From assembly GCA_028821605.1 (NCBI GenBank), contig JAPPFM010000053.1:183527-247526 (forward strand): DNA of 64,000 nt, written 5' to 3'. The notes below the pieces were generated by a model. That model had not been told where the DNA came from. It saw only the letters and a program-made list of their open reading frames with translations, and did not search any database. This stretch comes from Candidatus Poribacteria bacterium. GTDB taxonomy: Bacteria; Poribacteria; WGA-4E; WGA-3G. Shown one piece after another: positions 36,323-46,918 of the stretch (positions are counted from its first letter, which is position 1; each line of letters opens with the position of its first letter). Position numbers and translations under genes: made by a program.

Positions 36323-36829
36323 TTACGGACTTAACATCGAACGAATATCATCTTCACAAATGAAATCAACTGTGACACCATTCTGACGAAGCGCATCTCG
36401 GAAGTTCCACCATTCACTATCTACTGCTTGTAGGATAGGAGGTTTTTCTGAGTGTGCAAGTGCGACAGCGATGAATTTTTTATCATCTGGATCGAAATCC
36501 GTTAGTGCAGGGTCTGTTGGGAACTCTTGAAAATCAGTCTCTAAATCATCAACAGGCGTAATGGAAACCAAGTCGCATTGTTGCGGGTTTGCCCAATTTA
36601 TCTCCGCCCATTTGAGGAAAGCGTCTCCAACACCAGGAAAACCTCCCGCATTCAACTTATTCCGGTATTCTTCAATAATTCGCCGATCATCATCTAACAC
36701 TAATTTTACGTCCCCTTCAGTGATCTGCATCAGTATGTCAATACAGGTTTCTACGCAGTCTTCAGAGGCTTGGTCTGCTCTTCCATTAGCAACCAGCGGA
36801 ACATTTGTATCTACGATAACTTTCATCAT
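36323..36829 (-). CDS. PIN-domain-like nuclease partner of the DUF3696 ATPase
   Basis: 168 aa. PIN-like acidic residues are seen at Asp7 (VIVDTNVPLV), Glu near residue 53 (RRIIEEYRN), Asp in FDPDDKKFIAVAL and Asp in AVDSEWWN, the spacing expected for a metal-dependent RNase active site. Its ATG (36829) overlaps the TGA of the ATPase gene as ATGATG, so the pair is translationally coupled. The sequence is longer than a typical VapC (about 130 aa). The likely role is as a toxin or effector RNase controlled by the ATPase; this is inferred from the architecture. Confidence 0.7.
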   Translation of the reverse strand: MMKVIVDTNVPLVANGRADQASEDCVETCIDILMQITEGDVKLVLDDDRRIIEEYRNKLNAGGFPGVGDAFLKWAEINWANPQQCDLVSITPVDDLETDFQEFPTDPALTDFDPDDKKFIAVALAHSEKPPILQAVDSEWWNFRDALRQNGVTVDFICEDDIRSMLSP

Positions 36830-38088
36830 TTGCTGGCTTTCTTACGTTTCATCTCCGCTTTAGTCTTTGCTGCCAAGTCACCCATCTGATCCCCGAAGAA
36901 GTTTTGTGGCCAATTCGTGATGTTTCCGTAGTCATCGACGTTGAGCCTCTCAATTTCAGATACGCCTTCGTTCATTTCACAAAAATAGAAGGCGGTATCG
37001 GCTGCGGAAATTTGTTCCTCAGCGATGCGCCGCATTAACCGTAGAATCAAGTGTTCACTATGACTCTCAAGGATAATCTGTAGTTGTCGATTCTTTACGA
37101 CTTCAATGAGTAGATCTGCCAATTCTGACTGGACTTTCGGGTGGAGGTGTGCTTCAGGTTGTTCAAGGATAAGGATGCTTCCTTCTGGCACGTAATAGCA
37201 GAGCACCAACACCGGCAGGACCTGCGAAACACCGAAACCGACATCGGTGAGTCTGACTTCGGGACCTCCCTTATACTTTCTAACGAGAAATTCGTAATCT
37301 TTTTTTGTCTCAATGACAGGATTAAGGCGATAGGAAGCGATTAAATCTAACCGTTGCAGCCATTTAGGAATCTGTTCTTCAAGAGAACGACGTTGAATTA
37401 GCCCAGAAAAGAGCGCAGTGACCATATCTTCACCGTGCTGCCCTACTCCCCGCGAATGCTCACCTTCCCATGCGTAATGCCGACGGGGATATTCACGGAG
37501 CGGACCGAGATAGCGAATACTACGGAATAGGTTTTCAAAACACGTCTGGAGTGGCGAAAAAAGCTGCCGAACTCTAGGACTTGCCCCTTCAATTCCATAG
37601 CACCGGAATAAAGATTGAGCGGAAGTCGAAACCCCAGGAATAGAAACTGAATGGACTCCTTGACCATCTCCACTTGCCCGGAAAATTTGTTCGCCAACCT
37701 TATAACTAAATTGCACTCTGGAAACTGAATTTTCTTCGTTATGGATAACAAGATCAAAGGAAAGAGCCTTTATCCCATCTATCTGCTTTATGGTCAGTTT
37801 CTCAGACAATTTCCACGACAGAGAAATCCCAAGTGGTGAATCACGTCTGTGTCCGTGGATGAGGTCATCAAAACTCCCCAAGTTAACGAGGGAACTGTCA
37901 TTACCGAAATCAATAATTCCTTCCCAACCCCATGGACGCTCTACGGTCTGCTTTAGCATGAGCAGCGTTTGCAGAATGCTGGTTTTACCGGAACTGTTCG
38001 CGCCGAAGAATCCGGTTAAGGGTGCTATCTGTAATTTACCGGTATCTTTCCACGATTTGAAATTTTGCGCGCTGAGTTCGGTAATCAT
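36826..38088 (-). CDS. AAA ATPase with DUF3696
   Basis: 420 aa from ATG 38088. OLD/RecF-like ATPase: FFGANSSGKTSILQTL (Walker A) and ILILEQPEAHLHPKVQSELA (Walker B), with a switch histidine in IILESHSEHLILRL. The C-terminal NWPQNFFGDQMGDLAAKTK is the DUF3696 signature. An alternative GTG start at 38112 adds eight residues but lacks a clear ribosome-binding site. Overlapping gene order with the PIN protein makes a two-gene effector module. Homologous ATPases take part in phage defence in other systems; here function is inferred. Confidence 0.85.
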   Translation of the reverse strand: MITELSAQNFKSWKDTGKLQIAPLTGFFGANSSGKTSILQTLLMLKQTVERPWGWEGIIDFGNDSSLVNLGSFDDLIHGHRRDSPLGISLSWKLSEKLTIKQIDGIKALSFDLVIHNEENSVSRVQFSYKVGEQIFRASGDGQGVHSVSIPGVSTSAQSLFRCYGIEGASPRVRQLFSPLQTCFENLFRSIRYLGPLREYPRRHYAWEGEHSRGVGQHGEDMVTALFSGLIQRRSLEEQIPKWLQRLDLIASYRLNPVIETKKDYEFLVRKYKGGPEVRLTDVGFGVSQVLPVLVLCYYVPEGSILILEQPEAHLHPKVQSELADLLIEVVKNRQLQIILESHSEHLILRLMRRIAEEQISAADTAFYFCEMNEGVSEIERLNVDDYGNITNWPQNFFGDQMGDLAAKTKAEMKRKKASK

Positions 38089-38213
38089 GATATATACCTT
38101 GCTCTCTGACACAAAAAGAGAACATTTCTATCTTTAGCACTATACAGATGTCGCCCCTACGGGGCTAAAGAGGATGGTGAGAATGGGTATCTATCTACCT
38201 TGTGAGACAACAC

Positions 38214-38351
38214 CTACCGTTCGCCTTGCTTGCGGATTTCGACTAACTCCCCCAATATACGTCTGTGAAGACGATGTAATTCAAGGACGAATCCGATGCC
38301 GATGGCAACCGACACCCCTGCTGCAACAATAAGCTTCGTTTTTAGGGACAT
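38214..38351 (-). CDS. Small single-helix membrane peptide (45 aa)
   Basis: ATG 38351 to TAG 38214, with GGAG 7 nt upstream. The peptide starts MSLKTKLIVAAGVSVAIGIG, a positively charged N-terminus followed by one transmembrane helix, then a charged cytoplasmic tail (HRRILGELVEIRKQGER). It is too short for standard gene calling. The good ribosome-binding site and the hydrophobic-charged pattern support a real gene. It lies between icd and the ATPase-PIN pair on the same strand. Function unknown. Confidence 0.6.
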   Translation of the reverse strand: MSLKTKLIVAAGVSVAIGIGFVLELHRLHRRILGELVEIRKQGER

Positions 38352-38390
38352 GTGCCACTCCTTCGCTATGTGCTATGGAAAGTGCTTGGG

Positions 38391-39635
38391 TTAGAAATTT
38401 TCGACAATCGCTGCGCCGAACTCGGAGGTGCGGACCTTTGTCGCGCCTTCCATGAGACGCTCCAGATCGTAGGTCACGCGTTTTTGGAGGATGGTTTTTT
38501 CGAGTCCGCCAATAATCAGGTCAGCGGCTTCCTGCCAACCGAGATGCTCAAGCATCATAACTGCGGAGAGAATCAGTGAACCGGGATTGACGACATCCTG
38601 GTCGGTGTACTTCGGTGCGGTGCCGTGGGTTGCTTCAAAGAGTGCGACTTCATCGCTGAGATTACCGCCGGGTGCCATACCGATACCGCCAACCTGCGCC
38701 GCTGCTGCATCCGAGAGATAGTCGCCGTTCAAATTCGGTGTGACAATCACATCGTACTCATCGGTCCGTGTAAGAATCTGCTGTAACATGCTGTCGGCGA
38801 TCCGGTCATTGACGATAATTTTGCCTTCTGGACACTTACCGTCATAATCGCTATAGAGTTCGTCTTCCGTGATTGTTTGCTCGGCGAACTCTTCTTTGGC
38901 GAGTTCATATCCCCACGCGCAAAACGCACCCTCGGTAAACTTCATGATGTTACCTTTGTGGACAAAGGTGACACTGCGTCTTCCGTGGTCGATTGCGTAT
39001 TGGATCGCCATCCGTGCCAAGCGTTTCGTGCCGAAAATACTGATCGGTTTCACACCGATACCCGAATCTTCACGGATGTCAACGCCCATTTCGGTGCGGA
39101 GCAGCTCAATAACTTTCTTCACTTCCGGTGTGCCTTGTTCCCACTCAATACCGGCGTAGACATCTTCGGTGTTCTCACGGAAGATGACCACATTCATCTT
39201 TTCGGGATGCGTGACAGGGGCGGGAACGCCTTGGAAATAGCGGACAGGACGGACACACGCGTAGAGTTCAAGTACCTGACGGAGCGTCACGTTTAAACTA
39301 CGGAAACCACCGCCAACAGGTGTTGTGAGGGGCCCTTTCAGGGCAACGCGGAAGTATTCGATCGCGTCGAAGGTATCCTGTGGTAGCCACTCATTGTACT
39401 TTGCCATGGCGTTTTCGCCAGCATAGACATCAAACCAAACGATCTGCTTTTCGCCGTTGTAGGCGGTCTGAACAGCAGCATCAACGACACGGCGCGTCAC
39501 CTTCATTATGTCTCGTCCGATACCGTCGCCTTCAATCACAGGGATAATCGGTTTATTCGGCACGACGAGTTGCCCGTTGGCGAGTCCAATCCTTTCACCC
39601 TCTGTTGGTGCTACTAATTGCTCTAATTCAATCAC
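38391..39635 (-). CDS. icd: Isocitrate dehydrogenase (NADP+)
   Basis: 414 aa of the E. coli Icd type. It oxidatively decarboxylates isocitrate to 2-oxoglutarate. Signatures are [29 protein letters not shown] (Ser of the regulatory site in a GGGFRSLNV context), [46 protein letters not shown] (active-site Lys) and the C-terminal [20 protein letters not shown]. The start is GTG 39635 with a GAGAGGA site upstream. The citrate-synthase-like gene lies just upstream on the same strand, so it is part of a TCA module. Confidence 0.96.
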   Translation of the reverse strand: MIELEQLVAPTEGERIGLANGQLVVPNKPIIPVIEGDGIGRDIMKVTRRVVDAAVQTAYNGEKQIVWFDVYAGENAMAKYNEWLPQDTFDAIEYFRVALKGPLTTPVGGGFRSLNVTLRQVLELYACVRPVRYFQGVPAPVTHPEKMNVVIFRENTEDVYAGIEWEQGTPEVKKVIELLRTEMGVDIREDSGIGVKPISIFGTKRLARMAIQYAIDHGRRSVTFVHKGNIMKFTEGAFCAWGYELAKEEFAEQTITEDELYSDYDGKCPEGKIIVNDRIADSMLQQILTRTDEYDVIVTPNLNGDYLSDAAAAQVGGIGMAPGGNLSDEVALFEATHGTAPKYTDQDVVNPGSLILSAVMMLEHLGWQEAADLIIGGLEKTILQKRVTYDLERLMEGATKVRTSEFGAAIVENF

Positions 39636-39652
39636 TGGTATTCCTCTCTAAA

Positions 39653-39748
39653 TGGTTTTCAGTTTTCAGTTATCAGTTAAAAGAGACCTTAGATTTAACG
39701 AATTCTCTCTTTAACTGAAAACCGATAACTAATAACCGATAACTCTTA
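39653..39748. repeat. 7-bp-period tandem arrays between icd and citrate-synthase-like gene
   Basis: Two clusters of TTATCAG/ATAACCG type heptamers at 39653-39686 and 39711-39745, in opposite orientation (CAGTTAT then GATAACT). The second reaches almost to the stop codon at 39746. Confidence 0.6.
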
Positions 39749-41296
39749 AAAGGCGTTCGCCCCTGCCATCCGGTTATGTAATGCGACGACTTCGTTTGGA
39801 ATCGTCATATCGTCGGTGGGTTTCGGAATAATATCAGGGTGCGGTGGGATAACGGGTCGGATAATTTTCAACTGGAGTTGTTCACGTGCATCCATCATCC
39901 AGCCGAAACCTCGGAAGATGTATGTCAACAACGTTCTGTCATTTTCATAGATGCCCATACCTTCTTGGACAGACCATCCGCCAAAGTCGGTGTTTGGCGT
40001 TAAACGGAGGGGTGGCTGGTCTTCACGTCCGGGTCGGACAAAGCCTTCAATGAAAGCGAGTTGGTAAATACGCTGTGCAATACTTAAACGCTTTTTCTGC
40101 CGATCATTGAGTTGAATATCACCGTTGTCAATAGCTTCTAAGAATGGATTAAAATAGATGGCGGGTCTGGGATCCTGTTGGATTTCATCGGAGCGTCCAG
40201 CGGCGGCGATTTCGGGGTGTCCAAAGGTCGGGAGAGCAGTCAGCATTCGTTGCTGGATCGCTTCTTCAAGAGCAGCGTCATCAAGGGATTCAATTTCGTT
40301 AATAAACGCTGTCATATCATGAATTGCGCCGAAGTGCCGGTTCCCATCTAAAGTCATCTGAGAGGCGACAAAAAAGTCGGAGACCGCGGCGGTGTGCAAA
40401 GTCGCCAGATAGCGTGCGACAACGTTGGAACCTGCGGAGCCGTGGTGGATCTGTATGATGCCCATTCGCTCCAGAATATCCGCTTCAATAGTGCTCGCCT
40501 CTCGCCCCAAGAGGAGACTATAGGAGGTCTGGAAAGCGGTTTTACCATTCTTTTCGTTTTCTGTGATGAGATCAGTCGCGCGCATCGCGAGGACTTGAGG
40601 GTGCAGTGCATTGTTCTCGCGGAGCTGATGCCGCATATAGGTAGAGATCGTTCCTACGGCGACATTCTCCATGTGCGTGTCAATGAGTTCGGCAAGAAGC
40701 TCACTGGGATCTCTTGTTCCACTAATTCCTTTTTGATCTGGATTGCTGAGTTTACGGAGTGTTGAGAAATGTTGAATGACAGCGTCAGGACCTGCTTCTG
40801 GGAAGGCTTTAACAAATTCTGCGATCTGATTAACAAGGCGTTGGTTACCTGCGAGACTTTCTCTGCGATCCGTTGTGACCTCATAAAATTTCTTATCTAT
40901 TAATTCTGATAAAAGTGCTTCTTCATCAATCCCATCCGTATCGGTTTCAGGTCTCTTACCGAAAAGCCCTACGAAGATGACATACGCAGGACTGAGCCGG
41001 TCGGCGATAATCTCACTCTCGGACACAATACCGCGAAGTGCAAAACTACGGATATTCAATGTTATCTGTGTGCCAGCACAGTCAACCGCGGTCTTGTGAA
41101 GTGCAGGATTCGCGAAAACAGTTGTTGACTGAGGCATTGAACTGAAACTGTTAAGCACAGCTACAATTTTATCCTCGCCTAACTCAGCCGCTCTGCTTAA
41201 GGAATCCGTTACTGGGGCATACGCTGAGGCTTCTGGCACGCTCGACAGGATTTTTTGGACCGCGGCTACTTGTTTCGCCTCCAAATTCTTATTCAA
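39746..41296 (-). CDS. Divergent citrate-synthase-fold protein
   Basis: 516 aa from TTG 41296, which has AAGGAG 8 nt upstream. Citrate synthase signatures are seen in weak form: IIQIHHGSAGSNVVARYLAT (His284/285 in place of the HxDH segment), LDGNRHFGAIHDM (His321, matching GPLHGGA), and LPTFGHPEI with DPRPAIYF (Asp375, matching GFGHxVYK...DPRA). IFRGFGWMMDAREQ corresponds to the conserved C-terminal GRTxGWxAHxxEQ. All three catalytic residues (His, His, Asp) are thus present. The N-terminal 250 residues are unusual. Next to icd it is best read as citrate or 2-methylcitrate synthase, or a citryl-CoA lyase-like enzyme. Confidence 0.65.
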   Translation of the reverse strand: MNKNLEAKQVAAVQKILSSVPEASAYAPVTDSLSRAAELGEDKIVAVLNSFSSMPQSTTVFANPALHKTAVDCAGTQITLNIRSFALRGIVSESEIIADRLSPAYVIFVGLFGKRPETDTDGIDEEALLSELIDKKFYEVTTDRRESLAGNQRLVNQIAEFVKAFPEAGPDAVIQHFSTLRKLSNPDQKGISGTRDPSELLAELIDTHMENVAVGTISTYMRHQLRENNALHPQVLAMRATDLITENEKNGKTAFQTSYSLLLGREASTIEADILERMGIIQIHHGSAGSNVVARYLATLHTAAVSDFFVASQMTLDGNRHFGAIHDMTAFINEIESLDDAALEEAIQQRMLTALPTFGHPEIAAAGRSDEIQQDPRPAIYFNPFLEAIDNGDIQLNDRQKKRLSIAQRIYQLAFIEGFVRPGREDQPPLRLTPNTDFGGWSVQEGMGIYENDRTLLTYIFRGFGWMMDAREQLQLKIIRPVIPPHPDIIPKPTDDMTIPNEVVALHNRMAGANAF

Positions 41297-41415
41297 AATG
41301 AGTTCTCCTTCGTTGACTTTTTAATAGAAAATTTCTTCTTGCAAGTTACTCCGAAATTTAACTCGTCCGGTTCCGTTTAAAAAAGTTTTGACTGACCGTC
41401 GTCAACACCGTAAAT

Positions 41416-41444
41416 ATTTTATCAGAATCCTGATTAAAAGTCAA
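41416..41444 (-). promoter_or_regulatory. Promoter with overlapping palindrome for the citrate-synthase-like gene
   Basis: On the minus strand TTGACT (41444-41439), 17 bp, TAAAAT (41421-41416). The spacer contains TTTTATCAG...CTGATTAAAA, an inverted repeat at 41417-41439 with a 1-nt bulge, which could be an operator. Confidence 0.6.
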
Positions 41445-41462
41445 GATAAAATTGGAAAATAG

Positions 41463-41532
41463 TTTTCAGTTATGGGTTATCAGTTATCAGTTATCGGTTG
41501 GTTCTCCTCGCAGTGAGAGTTATCAGTAGAAA
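41463..41532. repeat. 7-bp-period tandem array
   Basis: Heptamers TTATGGG, TTATCAG, TTATCAG and TTATCGG follow one another at 41472-41500. Further partial units lie at 41518-41532. They are of the same type as those at 16782 and 39653. Confidence 0.6.
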
Positions 41533-41570
41533 AAGGTTCGTGAAAGGGCAACCGTAATTGTCTGAACATT

Positions 41571-41621
41571 TGCTGGCGAGGTGCGGCACGTAGGTGCTTA
41601 TAAGAAAATCGCGTAAACTCT
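41571..41621. repeat. Partial copy of the MITE-like element at 4268-4406
   Basis: TGGCGAGGTGCGGCACGTAGG, followed by TATAAGAAAATCGCGTAAA, matches the right half of 4268-4406 with a few changes. The left half is missing. Confidence 0.55.
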
Positions 41622-41689
41622 AAAAATTTGACTTGCAGAAATGCGGATTTTGTAGTATCATTATTAACGAGTATATTTGATTAACATTC

Positions 41690-42116
41690 CCCGTCAACTC
41701 CCCATGCTTTAACTTGTGGGATGTAGACGGCGAAGAACCTGAGAAAAAATAAACATGTGCAGAGCAACACAGACTGCTCAGCGAAAGACGGGTAAAAACG
41801 CATCGTAATCCTACAAAGTTGGTGGTTAGCGTCCATATCAAGCCAATGCAGCACTGCTGCAGACTGGAATGCGTGAGCGGAGTCAATATCTCCCGAAGTC
41901 TACGGACTTGTCGCGCGGCGTGCCTGGTAGAAAGGGCAGCTGTAAAATGGGTGGAAACAGAGCCAACCCACGACGTTGCGAAAAATAAAGCAAAACAGGC
42001 AGGCTTGGCTGCCTAAAGTGGAGCAGACGTAAGACGGTAGACTCTTTGAGGAAACCGCTGACTGCGAGGAAGCACAAGCCCCTACCTTTAGGTAGTGGGT
42101 ACCTATGACGGGAACT
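41690..42116 (+). mobile_element. IS200/IS605-type remnant with right-end hairpin
   Basis: A non-coding or decayed segment that ends with the hairpin CCCCTACC-TTTA-GGTAGTGGG (42079-42099), typical of IS200/IS605 right ends downstream of tnpB. Upstream is a tnpB 3' relic (41817-41988). No tnpA is present. The region could also encode an orphan omega-RNA, since that RNA normally spans the tnpB 3' end and right end. There is no gene of more than 300 bases here. Confidence 0.5.
41817..41988 (+). pseudogene. tnpB C-terminal relic
   Basis: One frame reads ANAALLQTGMRERSQYLPKS then GRKGSCKMGGNRANPRR up to TAA 41986-41988. The NAAxxxxTGMR segment resembles the conserved end of TnpB proteins (DxNAAxNI). 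Zinc-finger and catalytic residues are missing, so the gene is dead. Assignment is by pattern only. Confidence 0.45.
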
Positions 42117-42217
42117 ATGCACGCATTCACACTATGGCAACGTTACAAACAGATATCGGTGGTGCGCCGCAGGGTGCCTCAGATTTTATTTTTTTTTAAG
42201 ACAAGGAGCTTAATTAC

Positions 42218-42517
42218 ATGAGCAATGAAGCATTAGGAATGGTTGAAACACGCGGACTCGTCGGTGCGATTGAAGCCGCCGACACTATGGTAAAAGCCGC
42301 AAACGTCCAATTAGTCGGAAAAGAGCAGGTAGGCGGCGGTTTTGTCACTGTCTTAGTTCGCGGAGATGTTGGTGCGGTGCAAGCGGCAACGGATGCCGGA
42401 GCAGAAGCCGCAAAAGCCGTTGGCGAATTGGTATCGGTACACGTTATCCCCCGTCCACATTCAGAGGTGGAAACCATTCTCGGTGGAAAGCCTGCAGCGG
42501 AGAATAAGGCTAAATAA
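42218..42517 (+). CDS. Bacterial microcompartment shell protein (BMC-H, PduA/EutM type)
   Basis: 99 aa, a single BMC domain forming hexamers that tile the shell facet. Family signatures are [40 protein letters not shown] (including the central lysine-containing strand), [14 protein letters not shown], and [14 protein letters not shown] [20 protein letters not shown] lies before ATG 42218. The aldehyde dehydrogenase follows after 162 nt. No BMC-P (pentamer) or BMC-T gene is seen here; they may lie elsewhere. It encloses a volatile-aldehyde step. Confidence 0.95.
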   Translation: MSNEALGMVETRGLVGAIEAADTMVKAANVQLVGKEQVGGGFVTVLVRGDVGAVQAATDAGAEAAKAVGELVSVHVIPRPHSEVETILGGKPAAENKAK

Positions 42518-42525
42518 TTGGCTTT

Positions 42526-42641
42526 GTAGGGTGGGGGATGACTTCAGCATCTCAGTCCTACACCGCTTTAGCAGAGAACACGTTCCCATTACCACGGGAT
42601 GCGCAGCCTAAGGTGTCATCCAGTGGTTTTACTATGTTCTC
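42526..42641 (+). other. Structured spacer between shell and dehydrogenase genes
   Basis: Two inverted repeats are visible: GTAGG/CCTAC (42526-42530 / 42557-42561) with inner GATG/CATC, and GAGAACA/TGTTCTC (42574-42580 / 42635-42641). The purpose is unclear. It could be an mRNA structure that sets the shell-to-enzyme ratio. Confidence 0.3.
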
Positions 42642-42679
42642 GTACGCGCGCCCTGCGCAGTGAGGTACTGGAGGGTTGA

Positions 42680-44107
42680 ATGGCACAAATTGACGAAAAA
42701 CAGATTGAAGAGATTGTTTCCCAAGTCTTGAGAACACTGCAACAAGACCGACCGACGACAGCACAACCTGTAGCAGTTACAGGTGCGAGCTCTTCACGGG
42801 CAGGGGTTTTTGCGACAGTCGCGGAGGCGATCGCCGCGGCGAAAACTGCACAAGAAGCACTTGTTAAGCTCGGATTCGCCAAAAGACGTGAGATTATCGA
42901 AGCGATCAAAGAGGTATCGCTCGCTAATGCGAAACGTCTCGCTGACTTAGCAGTTCAAGATACGAACATGGGAAACGCCGAACATAAGGTGATGAAGAAT
43001 GAGGGTGCCGTTACCCTCTCGCCGGGAGTTGAGGATCTGCTGTCAGAAGCGATGTCAGGTGACACGGGAACGCTCTTGATTGAGTACGTCCCATTCGGGG
43101 TTATTAATTCGATTACGCCCACGACCAATCCTACATCAACAGTAATCAACCACGCGATTATAATGCTGTCAGCCGGAAACGCTGTCGTCTTCAGTCCACA
43201 TCCAAACGCTCGTGAGTGCACCGAAGAGACGATGCACGTCATCAACGAAGCGATTGTCAAGGCAGGCGGTCCCGCCAACCTGCTCACCTCTGTTGCAAAT
43301 GCCAGTCTAAGAACAGCAAAGCAGATCATGGAGCACCCTGACATCGCTATGCTCGTTGCGACGGGTGGTGCATCCGTCGTCAGGACAGCACTATCGAGCG
43401 GCAAAAAGACAATCGCAGCCGGTCCCGGCAACCCACCGGCAATTATCGACGAGACTGCTGACCTGCAGGATGCCGCAAAACACGTCATCGCAGGCACCAG
43501 TTTTGACAATAACCTGCTCTGTATCGGCGAAAAAGCACTCTTCGTAGTTGAATCTGTTGCGAATGAAACGATTCGAGCACTCACACAGAGCGGCGGACAT
43601 CTGCTCGACGCGAGCCAACGCGAGGCACTGGAGTCTGTTGTCACCGAAAAAGACGAATCAAACAAAGAATACATCGGTAAAGATGCGTTGACGATTCTAA
43701 ACGCTGCTGGTATCACGGCACCCGCACAAACGACAGCAATTGTTGTAGAAGTTCCGGCTGACCACGGGTTTGTTATCAACGAATACCTAATGCCGATCCT
43801 TCCTGTTATTCGGTGCCGAGATTTCGACGAAGCGTTAGCAGGTGCGCTCAGGGCAGAGGGTGGACGTGGGCACACCGCAGTGCTCCATACGAATAATGCC
43901 AAACGTATCACACAATTCAACAAAGTGATGGACTGTAGCGTTGTGGTTATTAATGCTCCGTCTTACGCGTCCTGTGGACTGGAAGGCGAAGGATTCTTAG
44001 CGATGACGATTGCGGGACCGACAGGCGAAGGCTTTACGCGTCCACGCACATTTACACGCCAGAGACGATTAACACTTGCAGGCAATTTATCTGCACACAC
44101 GCAGTGA
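42680..44107 (+). CDS. CoA-acylating aldehyde dehydrogenase (EutE/PduP type) of a microcompartment
   Basis: 475 aa. It converts an aldehyde such as acetaldehyde or propionaldehyde plus CoA and NAD+ to acyl-CoA. The N-terminal MAQIDEKQIEEIVSQVLRTL is an amphipathic helix of the encapsulation-peptide type, separated by a Ser/Ala linker from the catalytic domain. Catalytic Cys281 lies in DNNLLCIGEKALFVVES, with the family segment TPTTNPTSTVINHAIIML and a GPTGEGFTRPRTFTRQRR end. GGAGG precedes ATG 42680. Gene order with the BMC-H gene supports a shell-bound enzyme. Confidence 0.93.
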   Translation: MAQIDEKQIEEIVSQVLRTLQQDRPTTAQPVAVTGASSSRAGVFATVAEAIAAAKTAQEALVKLGFAKRREIIEAIKEVSLANAKRLADLAVQDTNMGNAEHKVMKNEGAVTLSPGVEDLLSEAMSGDTGTLLIEYVPFGVINSITPTTNPTSTVINHAIIMLSAGNAVVFSPHPNARECTEETMHVINEAIVKAGGPANLLTSVANASLRTAKQIMEHPDIAMLVATGGASVVRTALSSGKKTIAAGPGNPPAIIDETADLQDAAKHVIAGTSFDNNLLCIGEKALFVVESVANETIRALTQSGGHLLDASQREALESVVTEKDESNKEYIGKDALTILNAAGITAPAQTTAIVVEVPADHGFVINEYLMPILPVIRCRDFDEALAGALRAEGGRGHTAVLHTNNAKRITQFNKVMDCSVVVINAPSYASCGLEGEGFLAMTIAGPTGEGFTRPRTFTRQRRLTLAGNLSAHTQ

Positions 44108-44178
44108 CGCAAATAGATTTATTTCCGACCGGTCTGGGTCGTTTAAAACTCTTGAGGAAGCCTCCTAAAGCCGGATAA

Positions 44179-46188
<2,010 letters not shown>

Positions 46189-46202
46189 CGGCACCCCGAT
46201 CG

Positions 46203-46880
46203 TCACTCAGACGACTCGTAATACGCACAAGATGCCCGTAAACGACACTCTTCGCAGTTCGGCGTTTTCTTCTGACAGACCCTCGCACCGTGTCCAACGA
46301 TTAACGCATGATATTCGTTGAACAGGTCAACATCGTGCGGGAGATTGTCCATAAATAGGGCGCGAAGTTTCTCATAGTTATAGTTGCCACTAACCCACCC
46401 CAGTCGAGAGAAAAGTCTATAGGTATAGGAATCAACAACAAAACTCGGTTTACCAGCAGCGTAGAGGATAATCGTATCCGCTGTCTCAGGACCGACCCCG
46501 TAGATAGAGAGCAGTTCTTCACGTAATTCAGGGACATCTTGTGTAAACATCACGTGCATGGGACGCTCAGCGATATATTCTACGAAAGCACGGACCTTCT
46601 GTGCCTTCATGCGAAAGTAACGCGAGGGGCGGATTAGTCGTTCCAATGTGGCTTGGCTGATGGAAGCTATCTCTTCGGGTGTAAAAGCATCGGCATTTTT
46701 GAGATTCTCCATCGCTTTTTCGACGTTGCGCCACGATGTCGCTTGCGTTAGGATCGCACCGAGTGCCACTTCAAACGGTGTATCTGCGGGCCACCACTTA
46801 CGATGCCCGTGTTGCGCAAGAAGTTGATTATAGAGCGAAAATAATTTTTCGGTAATATTCTCTTCACATAGAATTTGCAT
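46203..46880 (-). CDS. Endonuclease-III-related glycosylase (MagIII-like)
   Basis: 225 aa, HhH-GPD superfamily base-excision enzyme. The HhH motif is LLSIYGVGPETADTIILYA and the catalytic Asp is in FVVDSYTYRLF. The Lys of Nth (GVGRKTA) is replaced by Glu (GVGPETA), so AP-lyase activity is not expected. A 4Fe-4S cluster motif CxxxxxxCxxCxxxxxC (CQKKTPNCEECRLRASC) is at the C-terminus. GAILTQATSWRNVEKAMENL and VGPETADTI resemble Helicobacter MagIII, a 3-methyladenine glycosylase. It is convergent with ligA, with 14 bp between. Confidence 0.85.
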   Translation of the reverse strand: MQILCEENITEKLFSLYNQLLAQHGHRKWWPADTPFEVALGAILTQATSWRNVEKAMENLKNADAFTPEEIASISQATLERLIRPSRYFRMKAQKVRAFVEYIAERPMHVMFTQDVPELREELLSIYGVGPETADTIILYAAGKPSFVVDSYTYRLFSRLGWVSGNYNYEKLRALFMDNLPHDVDLFNEYHALIVGHGARVCQKKTPNCEECRLRASCAYYESSE

Positions 46881-46918
46881 ACGTAAAAATCCTCAATGCT
46901 GTAAGAAAAGGGAAGATT

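Noticed and set aside
41690..42116. Considered RNase P RNA, tmRNA or a group II intron
   Set aside because: None of the conserved cores (GAGGAAAGTCC, the tmRNA tag frame, intron domain V) is present. IS200/IS605-type relic fits better.
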